From the NCBI GenBank assembly GCA_019828595.1, contig JAHQRK010000005.1, positions 1,364,001 to 1,428,000 on the forward strand: a stretch of DNA of 64,000 bases, in the 5' to 3' direction. The position numbers and the translations under genes were made by a program. The notes below the pieces were generated by a model, which saw only the letters and a list, made by a program, of their open reading frames with translations, did no database searches and was not told the origin of the DNA. This DNA comes from Aphanomyces cochlioides (taxonomy: Eukaryota > Oomycota > Saprolegniomycetes > Saprolegniales > Verrucalvaceae). This document shows, piece by piece, positions 10,943 to 21,285 of the stretch (position 1 is the stretch's first letter; each line of letters begins with the position of its first letter).

Positions 10943-11979
10943 CTATACCTGAACAAGACTACGCTGTGATTGGACTTCAAGAGACAAAAGCAGCTTCGTT
11001 GCGTCACGAGGCTTGTCCAGTCTTTGTTGCACGAAAGAGGCAATGTCTTCAAACTCTTCTCCTGACAGGAAATATCGCTCTTGTGGTCGTTCAACGCGTG
11101 CAAACGACTTGTTTGGAGCTTGTCCATTGATATGTACTAGCTGTAGAGCGTTATAGCGACATAGTGACAATACATGTACAGTACCATGAGCAACCAAACT
11201 ATACTCTTGAAGAGCCTTCAATAGTTTAGTCCTCTTTCGCGATATTAGACGAGCATGCGGGGCCCATTCAAAAGAAAAAACATGATCATGGTTGACAACA
11301 CGCAATATTTGATGTACAGGAATGGGGAAAGGAATACGATCTAACCAAACAGATGAGTCATGCATGCCACATTGATGAGAACATACGTACACTTCAAGAC
11401 ATTCGCCGCGTTTAGACCATCAATGTGTTCAGTGACCTAAGTTGGCTCAATCCCCATTTCTCTGCATTCATTTTCAAGCACAACACATAGAGGATGGACT
11501 TTTTTGCCTGGCTTTAGCAAAGCTGACAAAGTGCAAGACTCTGGAATCATGTCAGCAGAGAACAATACACAGAACATACCTTTTGAATTCGTAGTGAGTT
11601 TTGTCCAAACTACCCAGTCAACCATAATACTGGAGGATTCACCTTGAAACTCAAGGGCATCTCTTCGTGTTTTCGGAAAGAGTGTCAGTACTGCTGGATT
11701 AATCTTCTTCGCGCTGCAAAGTTTTGACACAGTTCCAAAGGCCAGCTGAATATTTTGTCGTCGAGGACCATTATCAAATACATAGTACAATGTACCGACA
11801 TGATCATGTACATGTCCACCAACCACACTTTCATCAACCGTGTCTTCGGACATGGCTTGAACAAAACAGGAATCGAGTACTGTAATTGAGAATATGGACT
11901 GTGTAAATATACTTTTATAATTCACAATAATTTGTATAGTATTTAATTTTTTATTCAAACAGCACTGATGGCCAGTCAA
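10943..11979 (-). CDS. hypothetical protein, two exons or frameshifted
   Basis: Two adjoining minus-strand frames, 11979-11437 and 11392-10943, look like one gene. The first ends in ENECREMGIEPT and the second continues with CGMHDSSVWLDRIPFPIP. The gap (11436-11393) could be a short intron ending in AAG. The first part contains GHVHDHVGTLYYVFDNG, the second WAPHARLISRKRTKLLK and LSGEEFEDIASFVQQRLDK. I recognise no family. An upstream minus-strand frame at 12337-12083 could be an earlier exon. The location among transposon relics suggests that it may be part of a mobile element, but no transposase motif is visible. Confidence 0.35.
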
Positions 11980-12404
11980 TAATTCATGTTCTTATTGGAT
12001 GGGCAGTGGTCCAGTTTGGTGGTGTATAATTGGTCGAAATACCAGGTGTAGACGCAACACATTAAACGAGCAAAACCTGAATTTACAGATTTTGACGAAT
12101 CGTAGTGCTAAATTTCGTAAAACTTACACCTAATTGGACAATATTTTCAAGAAAACGAGGAGAGGATATACTGATCGAATGATAACGCACACGACAAGAA
12201 TAAAGAAATTGTAATATAATCGCGAACCACTCCTCTGACGAACCTGAGTCATGAAAAGCCGACCCACCAAAGCCGACGGTCTTTGAGTGGAAATGGAAAA
12301 TATGCGAAGAAAGACGCTTGGCCCTCTCCAGCATCATGCGCGACGTCTGGGCAGAACCATGGACCTACAAAATCATCACATGGACCTATTGGAAAGGACA
12401 CGCA

Positions 12405-13115
12405 CTAACTGCGGGTTAACACGATATTGGCCCATACCAACATAGAAGTATAGCTGCCAATCGGCTTCTCCAAACTGCGTCCAAAACTCCACTCCCGCTG
12501 CCCCTCGGTCACGCCAGGCAAGAAGGAACGAAAGTTCTCATGCACTGGGGCCGACTGAGCTGAGGTCTCGCTGCCCTTTGGTCGCTTAATCTCGCGGTTG
12601 TCGTTTGCGTCTATGGGACGTTGCATTGACTTTAGCGCACGTTCATTCTCCGTCGAAGGGCGGAACGCATTGATTTCATCTAACACCACCTTGGCCGTGA
12701 AGCCCTTCTGAGCCCGCGCCGCTGCCATCTAAGCTTCGAACGCGTCGAGGTCCGACGTCTTGCTCGCTGTGATCTCGTCAGCCAGCTCCCGAGCCTGCCG
12801 GACCGACACCTCCAAGCCGGTCTTTACCGCTCCTGCTGCGTTGGTAACCTCTTGAAGGCCACTCGCCATCGACGCCGCCCGATCCTCCAAGCTGGTCTTG
12901 CCGCCGCCCTCCATGCTCGTATTTTGACTCGTCCAATTCTGCGATGGACCCGGACCGGAACCTCTGTGGAGGTATGTGACGGTAATGCGCGTATGTTCAA
13001 GCTCTTGGTATACGATTGGCTCGCTGCTAATCTTCAAGGAGGACCTTTCACGAAGAAGGGACAGTTCACAAGGAGGGTCCACAGAGGTTGAATAATATGC
13101 ATATAGTCTTGCCAT
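12405..13115 (-). pseudogene. unknown coiled-coil-like protein with an in-frame stop
   Basis: A minus-strand frame of about 235 codons is open from 13115 to 12405 except for one TAG at 12729-12731, next to an ATG. The interior (TSLEDRAASMASGLQEV, then QARELADEITASKTSDLDA) is helical and Ala/Glu-rich, like gag or accessory proteins of retroelements. No zinc knuckle is visible. It lies directly 3' of the LINE fragment on the same strand. Assignment to a retroelement is inference. Confidence 0.35.
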
Positions 13116-13133
13116 TGCGTTGTCAAAGGAAAG

Positions 13134-13892
13134 TCATCCAAGTTGATGAGCTGCTGTCATGAGAAGAGCTGGCCAAAGTCTGCCCAAGCCGCTCTGTGGA
13201 CGCTCCACACTGGCTGGAGTACGGGACAGTCGAATAGACAGTGTTGCTGTGTCTCCACAGCACAACAATTGGGGTAAGAGCACTCCATGATTCGTGGGTT
13301 GGAATGTTGTAGAAAGAAGTAGGTGTAGTTGACCGGCAGCATCCTGTACAGGGATGCGCCACCACACGTCCGAGTAGATGGGAGGAAGAAGAGAGAGGAG
13401 AGGAGTAGCGACTCGGTGGATATAGTGTATTCGAGGCAGTGTATCTCGCAATGGGGATTTCAAGGGATGTGGTTTTGACAGAGCTGGAGCATGGTATGTG
13501 ATGGCTCGGATGAATGATCGAGGCCACATGTGGAAAGCCTTCAAGGCTCCATTGAATTCAAGCTTCGTTGGGAGGTGTTCTTCACGTGATTGTGGCATAG
13601 GTGTGTCGCGTGGTATCTCCAGGAAGTCCCACACGTTGTGGGCAATAAGGGTGAGGAGGGAGTGAAAATATGTGAATGATTGTGGTCGATTCATGCATTC
13701 GTAAGTGTCCAAGTAGTCTTGAAGAAATGTCGAGAACTCCTCGACATTGGGCCAAGTGCGATGCGGGGTAAGGAAATCGTCCAAACTGTGAAGCCCACAA
13801 ACTGCTAGATGACTATATAGGGATAGAAGCGCGCGGGTGGAATGTTCGGAGCGGAGACGTGTGCGGCCAGTCGACATGTATGGCGTGGTCAT
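13134..13892 (-). pseudogene. LINE (non-LTR) reverse-transcriptase C-terminal remnant
   Basis: In the frame 13342-13157 the minus strand reads ECSYPNCCAVETQQHCLFDCP followed by VWSVHRAAWADFG. This is the CxxC...HxxxxC zinc module and W-rich tail typical of the C-terminus of Tad/I-like LINE reverse transcriptases. The preceding coding appearance (MTTPYMSTGRTRLRSEHSTR onward) lies in another frame, so at least one frameshift separates the two. The polymerase domain with its YxDD motif is absent. This is therefore a 5'-truncated, dead copy. Confidence 0.6.
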
Positions 13893-14159
13893 TTATACCT
13901 CGTAGATGCTCGAAGAGATTGGATGTCATCCAAATGGACTCGCCCTGTTGGAGGACATTGGATTTGCGTTTATACTCTATTTCAGTGAATTCGCAATAGT
14001 GTATGGGACTATGTACTTAACTGTATCGGTGTATCTACATCTGCCTGAGTTCGAATCCCCTTTAGGCAGTTTTTTTCCGATTGGCTCATTTATGTACTGT
14101 GTGAGCAAGATTTTTTCCTGTTCGTTGGGGTAGTTTCTCTCGCCAAGATCTTTTTAGCT

Positions 14160-17100
14160 TTGAAACGTCACTATCCATTCAGATTCATGATGAACCGTCG
14201 TCTACGATGCACGTCTTGCTGCAGAGCAAGGAAGCTGGTCCGATGTCGCAGAGACCTGTGTGCAGATTGCCCTTGTAGTTGCAAAGCCCATCGAACAATT
14301 ATCCGCGAGAGAATTCAAGTTAATGCACGAGGTGATTACATTGTAAACTCTTGCTTGCATTATCTAGCAGCAGCCAAATCTATTCCATGGAAGAAGGCGA
14401 CACAACTTTGATTTAGAAAATGACCCTCGATCATGTTATAACAGTGATGATTCAGGTTATAGCTTTGACAATGGCCAAGACTTGTCCTTCCAATCATCTC
14501 TAAATGATCATGATCTTCAGACTGGTGACCATGGCTCAGATTTAGGCTTTGTTGATGACTACGGTGTATTAAGTGGTGGTGTATCGGGTGATTTAGCCGA
14601 TATTACCAACGAAAATGGCGATACAACTTTTGTTTGTGGAGAAAATGCAAGTTTACATCTCTTATCCCAAAGTCAGATTGCTCAAAATGTGCACGTGCCG
14701 AGTAATCCCTTCAGGATGTCATTTGCACATCGTTATGCCAACTTGGTTCTAGCTAACGACTCTCTTCTCATTGTATCCCCTGGAAAATTGTTTTGTTTGC
14801 CATCCGCCAACGCTAGAAATATCATTGTTCAGTTTGCCCCACTACTCGGAACAAATTGTCTAGAGAGTTGATTGAACATCCCGAGATGAGTGTATTTCGG
14901 AGCAGCCATGATTACGATGCACAGGTTGAACCAGAGCCTTGTTTTCATGTTGCAGCACTAAAAATACTTACGATAAACCTGCCGCCTCCACCGAGAGGTC
15001 ATGATCCAAGCTTAATAACTGATATTCCTCATGGTGTCCCTTTCTACGTTGGTTTTCTGAACGGCAAAAATCGAGTTTATGCATCTGTGATAGCAAAGGA
15101 TAATATTTTTGATCGAGCACTCCTCGAACTTCGAGGCGAAAACAACTGGGTCTGCTTGAAATGCATAAATACTCCATTGTGTTCCCACAAATTAGCCTGG
15201 TTAGATTTGCTACATGACGCAGACTCATCCTATGCAGATAAGTGAACTGGTTGTCTGAAGAACAGACAATTATTGAGCAACATTCGTGGAGTCCGCAGAA
15301 TGTCCTGTTTCCTGTTGATGTTGATGACCAAAATCGTATTCGACAGCGTCGGGGATTTCACCTCTTTGATCCTGACTGCATGAATAATTTTGTTCCAATT
15401 CAATTTGACAATCCCATTTGTGCATGCGGTAGCACATTCAATACGTTGGTATGGACCCAATCATCGAAGGCAATTGTTTACGGGATGTATGCGTTTACAG
15501 AATTTACAGCCCCTATTTACAGGTGCTCTAACGACTCATGTTCAAAGCATTTAGATTTCGATGGCATGTACCATGGATTTTTACGCGTCAGCCCCGATAC
15601 CTTCTTTGATCTAGATTTAGTCAACTCGATAAGATTCAACTTAATCTTGGCTGCCACACCAATTTCAGCAATTTATCGTGTGATTGAAGCCAACACGTCA
15701 CGCACCATTCTTTTTTTGTAGTCGCTCGACGTTCATTAAAGCTTGCTGGCACATACTACGCATTTATGTATCCTCTAAATATTTACCAGGATAATACCAA
15801 TTGTAGGCTTGATGACGATGTCTCTAGTTGCTTTTCCTGTCCTCACTGTGGTTCTCTCGAAACAGCTCCAATAATTATTGGAGATGGTAATGCCAAAATG
15901 GCTTGCAGACGCGAGAATTCTACTGCAAGGTTCGATTCATTGATAAATGTAGCGGCTTAATGATATACAGAAAGGAAATCCCACGTTCATCACGAAAATG
16001 TAAAGGGGTACCGGTGCAATACAGACTTTTTATTCGTGACAAGGCTACGCGAAAAGCTCTTTTGCATTTTTGTAGTTCTAGGGCAGGTTTGAAAGATTGC
16101 CCACAGACTCACATAACCCATGGCGATCACCAACATCTCAAGGAATTGTTACGTTTGCACTGTCCATGTCTTGTTAATTTTTGTGAGGCGTTGACACACG
16201 AAGAATCGTCTAGAAATGGTTTTTGCCCTTCTCAATGGCGAGCATTTTTGTCGGATTTAGCCCGACAATCACCTGTTCAGAATGGTGCCATACGAGATCC
16301 TAACGTAGCTGGCCCCTTGCTCTTATCCCCAGCAAAAATGGAAACCAGAGTTCATGTTTTACTGGTTCAAAAGGCCGACGTTCTTTCAAAACTAGAGCTT
16401 TTGATGCCGTCCATGTCATATGCTCTTAGAACATCATTGATGGATGTACAACCCTTTCATCCTTTGTGGTCACCGTTGGAGAGTGTTCTTTCATACTTAG
16501 TTTCACAATTTTTATGCTATCTTGACTATCTCCCTTCTCATGAACTGAACGATATCGACGATGATGAATTTACAATTAATTTTGGCGACGACGATATGCA
16601 CGAGTGGTACCCTGGATCGGCGGTGAAGCGTCCATTAGCCATGTATAACAATGAACACGCTGAAGATAAAGTCTGCAGCAAATATTTTCCTTCATCGCGT
16701 TTTAAACTCCCTGGTATATTTCATTTTTGTTGCCCCCATGGAATCTGTTTGGGCTTCTCTGTCCTACATGACCATGAATCACCTTCCCATCCCTTCTCAA
16801 TATTATATCAACGGTGGCCAAGGACTAAGGGTCGTCGATATGTTATCATGGATAATGCTTGCAATCTGCATACGTATTGTATGCGCCGAGAGCCTCTCTT
16901 CTTTCATAATGTCTGGTTTGTAATTGATCGCCTTCATTACAAAAATCACGTGAACTGCTCTAGCGGATATAGAATTGACAATTTCCCACTTCTCAGGGAC
17001 ATCGGTTCAGTGAGTTGTGAAGTGTTTAACTCAACATTTAAGTCAGTAACCAAACAAGCAGGCTTTATGGGCGTAAACAACTTTCTTCTCTACACGAAGC

Positions 17101-17180
17101 ATTTCATTAAGGCTGTGAACTCTAGAAGGCTCACTAAGATTGAACAAGAAATGAAGGTTGACGGGCCCAAAAGGTGTTGA
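14160..17180 (+). pseudogene. KDZ-like (Kyakuja-Dileera-Zisupton) transposase gene, interrupted
   Basis: Successive plus-strand segments look like one long gene: 14160-14411 (Cys-rich, CTSCCRARKLVRCRRDLCADC), 14482-14871, 14856-15245 (CLKCINTPLCSH, a SWIM-like zinc motif), 15242-15721, 15766-15960 and 15903-17180. The last segment contains CPHGICLGFSVL, DNACNLHTYC, EPLFFHN and VIDRLHYKNH, then CEVFNSTFKS. These match the conserved core of KDZ-type transposases as I remember it. Frame changes between segments could be introns or frameshifts. The gene ends abruptly at 17180, where a candidate copia LTR begins. Assignment is by motif pattern only. Confidence 0.55.
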
Positions 17181-17414
17181 GGAACGTGTCGCCAGTGTGC
17201 GCCAACAAATTTGATCCCCCAATCAAATGTTTGGTGCACACACACGTCACTTAATCTAGCGTTCTCCATCGTCTCATTGGCGACGGCCACACGCATTGCC
17301 GGCACGACTACACTGTCTACTTCAAGAACAAGCTTTCATTTTCACTTAGTTATGCATATACTCTAGTGTAGTCTTACATTTTAGTCTAACTTGATAATCT
17401 CACTTTCCATTTCA
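17175..17414 (+). repeat. candidate copia 5' LTR
   Basis: The sequence changes character at TGTTGAGGAACG (17175), a start typical of copia LTRs, and a CA occurs at 17413-17414. It is followed shortly by GGTTCTGAGCCCC (17422-17434), which resembles the initiator-tRNA primer-binding site used by copia elements. The gag gene follows downstream in the same direction. The matching 3' LTR is not in the window, so the boundaries cannot be proved. Confidence 0.4.
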
Positions 17415-17448
17415 CCTCAAGAGGTTCTGAGCCCCACAACTCAGGACT

Positions 17449-17522
17449 AACCGCCTCGCCGCCTCTGCACCGCCTCCAAGCCGCCTCAGTCGCCTCGCCG
17501 CCTCGCCGCCGACCGCCTGACC
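17449..17522. repeat. GCCGCCTC-type microrepeat
   Basis: The short motif CCGCCTC recurs many times with small variations between about 17449 and 17522. It lies in the leader region between the candidate copia LTR and the first reading frame. It is unusually GC-rich for this neighbourhood. Confidence 0.6.
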
Positions 17523-17658
17523 GTTTCAAGAAACCAATCAACAGCATTACAGTTTCGCCTGTTTCTCCTTTTGTGAGATATCGGGTCAGTAACATTACGG
17601 GAAGAACTGTAAGTTTCTGATTGGCTGGCACTAAACTCCTAGTAGGGTTTGCCAATTT

Positions 17659-18048
17659 ATGAAGACACCCCTCGAAGAACTTGTTCCGAAGACCATTTCG
17701 AACAAGCTCCGCAAGCAGCGCCAAGTCAAGGCCAAGAAGGACACACTTCTGAAAACGTCCTTTCGTCGCATTAACCCCGACTCGACGACCGATAAAGTCC
17801 TCTGCGACCTCATCGACTCTATCAAGCGTTCTCAACGTATTGCCAACTGCCTCGGTGGCCGAATCGCAAACGAATTTTCGGATCCCGAATTTCAACACAT
17901 CGTTGAAGAAACCGAAGGCATTCTTTTGACTATCAAGCACACTCTTGAGTCCGCAGTGAACTTTGCCGAGGAGAAGTTTGAGAACAAACTCCACGAATTG
18001 TTGCATCGCAAGCTTCTTCCAGTTATCAAATCTCGCGGTTACAACTAA
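17659..18048 (+). CDS. small leader ORF upstream of copia gag (129 codons)
   Basis: ATG 17659 opens an uninterrupted 129-codon frame rich in Lys, Arg and Glu (SNKLRKQRQVKAKKD, then IVEETEGILLTIKHTLESAV). It lies 46 bp upstream of the gag start and in the same direction. Oligomeric, nucleic-acid-associated behaviour is plausible from composition alone. I know no family for it. Standard copia elements have gag as their first frame, so an extra leader protein would be unusual. It may instead be a host fragment carried by the element. Confidence 0.4.
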   Translation: MKTPLEELVPKTISNKLRKQRQVKAKKDTLLKTSFRRINPDSTTDKVLCDLIDSIKRSQRIANCLGGRIANEFSDPEFQHIVEETEGILLTIKHTLESAVNFAEEKFENKLHELLHRKLLPVIKSRGYN

Positions 18049-18094
18049 TTTTAATTAATTAGTTTCATCCAATCACATTCATTGAACTTGAACC

Positions 18095-18727
18095 ATGGAA
18101 TTTAAAAATTTTGTCCACGTGTTCAAAGGAAAGTCGTTCAGTGAGTGGTACACCCGACTCCTTTCCTTCCTCGAATACAAAGAAGTCGACGCTGTCGTTG
18201 AAGGCACTATGCCCGATACTGATCCCGAATACACAAACAAGAACCGTCTGGCGAAAGCTCTTATACTCGCCGCACTCGATGACCAACACGTGCGAATGGT
18301 TAAGAAGTGTCAACATGCTTCTTCCATGATTAACATACTCCGCGACCGATATGGCAACAAGTCATTTCTTGGACAAGGCCATCTATTCGAGTTACTATTG
18401 AAGACTCGAATGGAACCCACTGAATCTGCACGCGTGTACTGCGACCGCTTCAAGATGACACTTGAAGATGCTCTTGATGTCAATGTCAAGATTGACCATG
18501 GCTTTGCAGTTCACCAATTTTTGCGAAGTCTGGACCACCGCTTTGACAGCTTTGTCCACTTCCAGTTTCATCGACTTCAGAATGGGGACGATGTTGATGA
18601 AACAACTCTGCCGAAGATCTTCACTGCACTTCTTCAGCAAGACACACACATACCGTATGACACGTCAGCCACAGCAAAAGCTCTTGCGCGACATGGGCAC
18701 ACGGAGCAAGGCCAGTTGGGATCGTAA
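18095..18727 (+). pseudogene. copia gag (UBN2-type), truncated
   Basis: The frame from ATG 18095 gives FKGKSFSEWYTRLLSFLEYK, KALILAALDDQHVRMVKKCQ, ILRDRYGNKS and TRMEPTESARVYCDRFKM. This is the conserved layout of the copia gag polypeptide (UBN2 family): an FxGxxFxxW opening, a helical core and a second FxxxL block. Zinc knuckle, protease, integrase and reverse transcriptase are all missing. From about 18668 the sequence becomes a repeated block that also occurs, inverted, near 35.1 kb. The gag is therefore cut off at a rearrangement junction. Confidence 0.7.
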
Positions 18728-18870
18728 ATTATTCATCAGGACGGGCGTCCTTCCAAAGCCTCATCGTCCACACTGGATGCCTGCTTCTTGATAGTTCTCG
18801 GGCATTACCACCAGCGGGTGAGCTACTGGCAATGGACCAGCGTGACTGGCTACATCCATACAACGAGCAA
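18668..18870. repeat. 200-bp block shared, inverted, with 35020-35235
   Basis: The sequence from CCACAGCAAAAGCTCTTG to CTACATCCATACAAC recurs as its complement at about 35235-35020 with few differences. Homology stops sharply at both sides. The block joins the end of copia gag here and unrelated sequence at 35 kb, so it is a dispersed fragment of an unidentified repeat. Confidence 0.7.
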
Positions 18871-18879
18871 TTGCCTGAG

Positions 18880-19110
18880 AAGAAGGGTTCGCCTATTCTT
18901 TTTTGACACACCCATTCCAGCCAAAATTTAAAAGAGCCATCCAGATAATTATCCGAACAAGTTATCTTACTACAGTACAGGGATTCATTTGCCAGCGAAA
19001 TTCTTGGATGCTAAGCTGATCGTCCGTCGAGAACGAGGCACACTACTCGGCGTGTTGTATCTGCCATGTTAGCTTGCGTAAAGTACATATATTACAGAAC
19101 ATGTATACTC
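18880..19110. other. unassigned spacer
   Basis: This is a non-coding spacer between the shared block and the 3' end of the MULE transposase gene. I see nothing in it beyond short AT-rich motifs. Confidence 0.4.
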
Positions 19111-19121
19111 ATTCATTCAAC

Positions 19122-21284
19122 CTAGGACTTCATACCATTGGATCTTTTTCGTTTGGAAGGTTTGGGGCCGGGCTTTTCACCTTTGGGTCTGCTTGCTTGA
19201 AGTGTTGGATTCCCTGCTTGAGAGTGTCCAACGATTGATAATGTATCGTTCACAAGGAGAGCCATCGGTGCCTTGCACTTGGGATTGCAAGCCAAATCGA
19301 TCGGAGGTATGGGGCGAATTGTGCTGGAATAGAGTTTTTTATGCGTGTCTGTGTAGAAAACGTCATGAAATTCACGACTCGGGTCAGTTCCCGATGCGTT
19401 CAAACATGCGAAAGCATGAAAACAAGGCTGCTGCTTGTCGAACCACTCGCCACAGTCACATGAATGTTCACCAAGGTGAACACGGCGCCACAAACGGCCT
19501 CGAATTGACTCCTCTTGATAATACATCGCTAGATATTCGATTTTGGGCACTATAGGAAGCAGCTAATATATATAATTGAGTATATGAGTAAGAAGGTTGT
19601 GTTCACCTCAATAGAAGTAGATGCAAGATTCAATTTTGATAATGTAGACATGTGATGGGGTGTTAGCACGCCACAAGGCCATTTTATGCCTTTTTCTCTA
19701 AAATACAAAGTTATTGGTGAAGAAGATTGGTTTAACGATATACCGCCGCTCTGTGATATTGCGAAGAAGATGAAGGAGATACTGAAAGTGTAGTTGAACA
19801 ACATCGGAACTTCTGAGGTCTCGCCCAAGCCACTGATTAGCTGATTCGGACATGTTTGAAGTGACGTTGCCATACGTCGGTTTTGTGAAGGCATAGTTTA
19901 CCCATGAAGTCCGTGGGAGTGTCTCCGCTGTCAGATAAGCAAAAGCACCTAGTATCACAGTGAAGGCTGCAAAAGATATATGAACCAGGATTGGTGTCGG
20001 CTAATTTGTTAGCCAATCTTTCAAAGTGTCACTTGAATCAGCTCGTGCCATTCTAAACACTAGCGATTCCTCCGAGGTGCTCAACGACAAGCCTCTTGTT
20101 GAACGAATGTTGGCAATTATGTGACGGAGACAATAACGATGAGGGGCACTTGGCAGGACATCATTGCACGCTTTTATAAGCCCTATATAGAATAAGTATA
20201 CTAAAAACTGAAGTGCAAACACAACCTTTTTGCCTGTCTGATATTAGTACTAAGTCGCTTGCATCTAGAACTCCAGCTGACTTCAAATTCTGCAAAAACC
20301 ACGTCCAGTTTGGCCCGTCTTCTTGTCGAACAATTCCTAGACCTAAAAATGTTGAATGCTAAAATTCAATGCGTGCACCTACCGATTACAATGATGTTGT
20401 TGTTCGGATCCTTCATCGATGCCACTAACAAAACTCCATTGCAGTGCATCAAGTTCTTTAAATGAGCTCCTGATCGTGAAGTTAGAGTGAAAGGCCACAT
20501 TAAATATGAAAGAACTATACATACCGTCCAAAGCAAGTACGTTTTGACAATGTTTGACTGCATGCAAACAAAACGAGGGGACAATCACACTTCTTCTAAA
20601 ATGTTCGCCGTCGGTCTCAACGACTGCATGAGTTGCAGGATTGTGGTGACAAATCAAGTCAAAGTAAGATTCCAGCTTTTCAAATGACTGATCGATCTCT
20701 CCATAAGTCAAGTTCATAAGAGCTTTCTTCGCACGACTTGCGGCAAATGTTGAGATCTGTTTCCGCTAGCGCGAGCAAAACATTCACGAATATTTTTTCC
20801 CGTAAGGTTCCTGGCATCCGAAGCTGCTGCATCGCTTTCAAGGATGGATTGAACAATCTATACAATTCAATTAAAATAACATTAATTAGAGACTTACCAT
20901 GTCATGAGATACACCGTTATGACGGCGCATGCTATTATCATGATGCCGAGGGTGGTTGTGTGCCAGTCGTATGGAAGATATGCGGACGGTCGAGTCTTTT
21001 CTTTCCGATGCTGCTAAGTAGAAATTACAATTTTCTTTTCTGCACACCCATTTTCGAGAAGTTGAAGCACTTCTGGCTTGCTTACACGAGAATCCATGTT
21101 GCAGGGCTAGTATATCCAAAGCATTCCTCAAACCTACCAGTGAACCAAAGTTGTGGTCAGTATGATAATTAAGATGACCAAGTGTCACGTAGTCACTCAA
21201 TTCATCAGGCGAATTGGTGAGCTGGAGTGTCACTGCAGAATTGAGGTAATCTTGCGTCATGGTGCATTCGGGGGCTTTGTCCAT
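19122..21284 (-). pseudogene. MULE (Mutator-like) transposase gene, multi-segment
   Basis: Minus-strand segments in order: 21284-20886 carries a FAR1/FLYWCH-like zinc region (QHGFSCKQARSAS, KWVCRKENCNFYL, RLAHNHPRH). 20717-20379 carries LALDGMYSSF with the first catalytic Asp. 20222-20001 carries HRYCLRHIIANI. 19958-19698 carries TSWVNYAFTKPTYGNVTSNM. 19550-19122 carries a SWIM zinc finger (CDCGEWFDKQQPCFH). This is the standard MULE domain order. At 20897-20858 a 40-nt GT-AG intron (GTAAGT...TATAG) is clear. Other segment changes may be introns or frameshifts, and one region near 20770 shows stops in the expected frame. The gene is probably inactive. Its 5' end abuts the truncated gypsy element. 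Confidence 0.7.
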
Positions 21285-21285
21285 T

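Noticed and set aside
14040..14070. GAGTTCGAATCCC resembles a tRNA B box
   Set aside because: No A box at the right distance and no pairing acceptor stem could be found around it.
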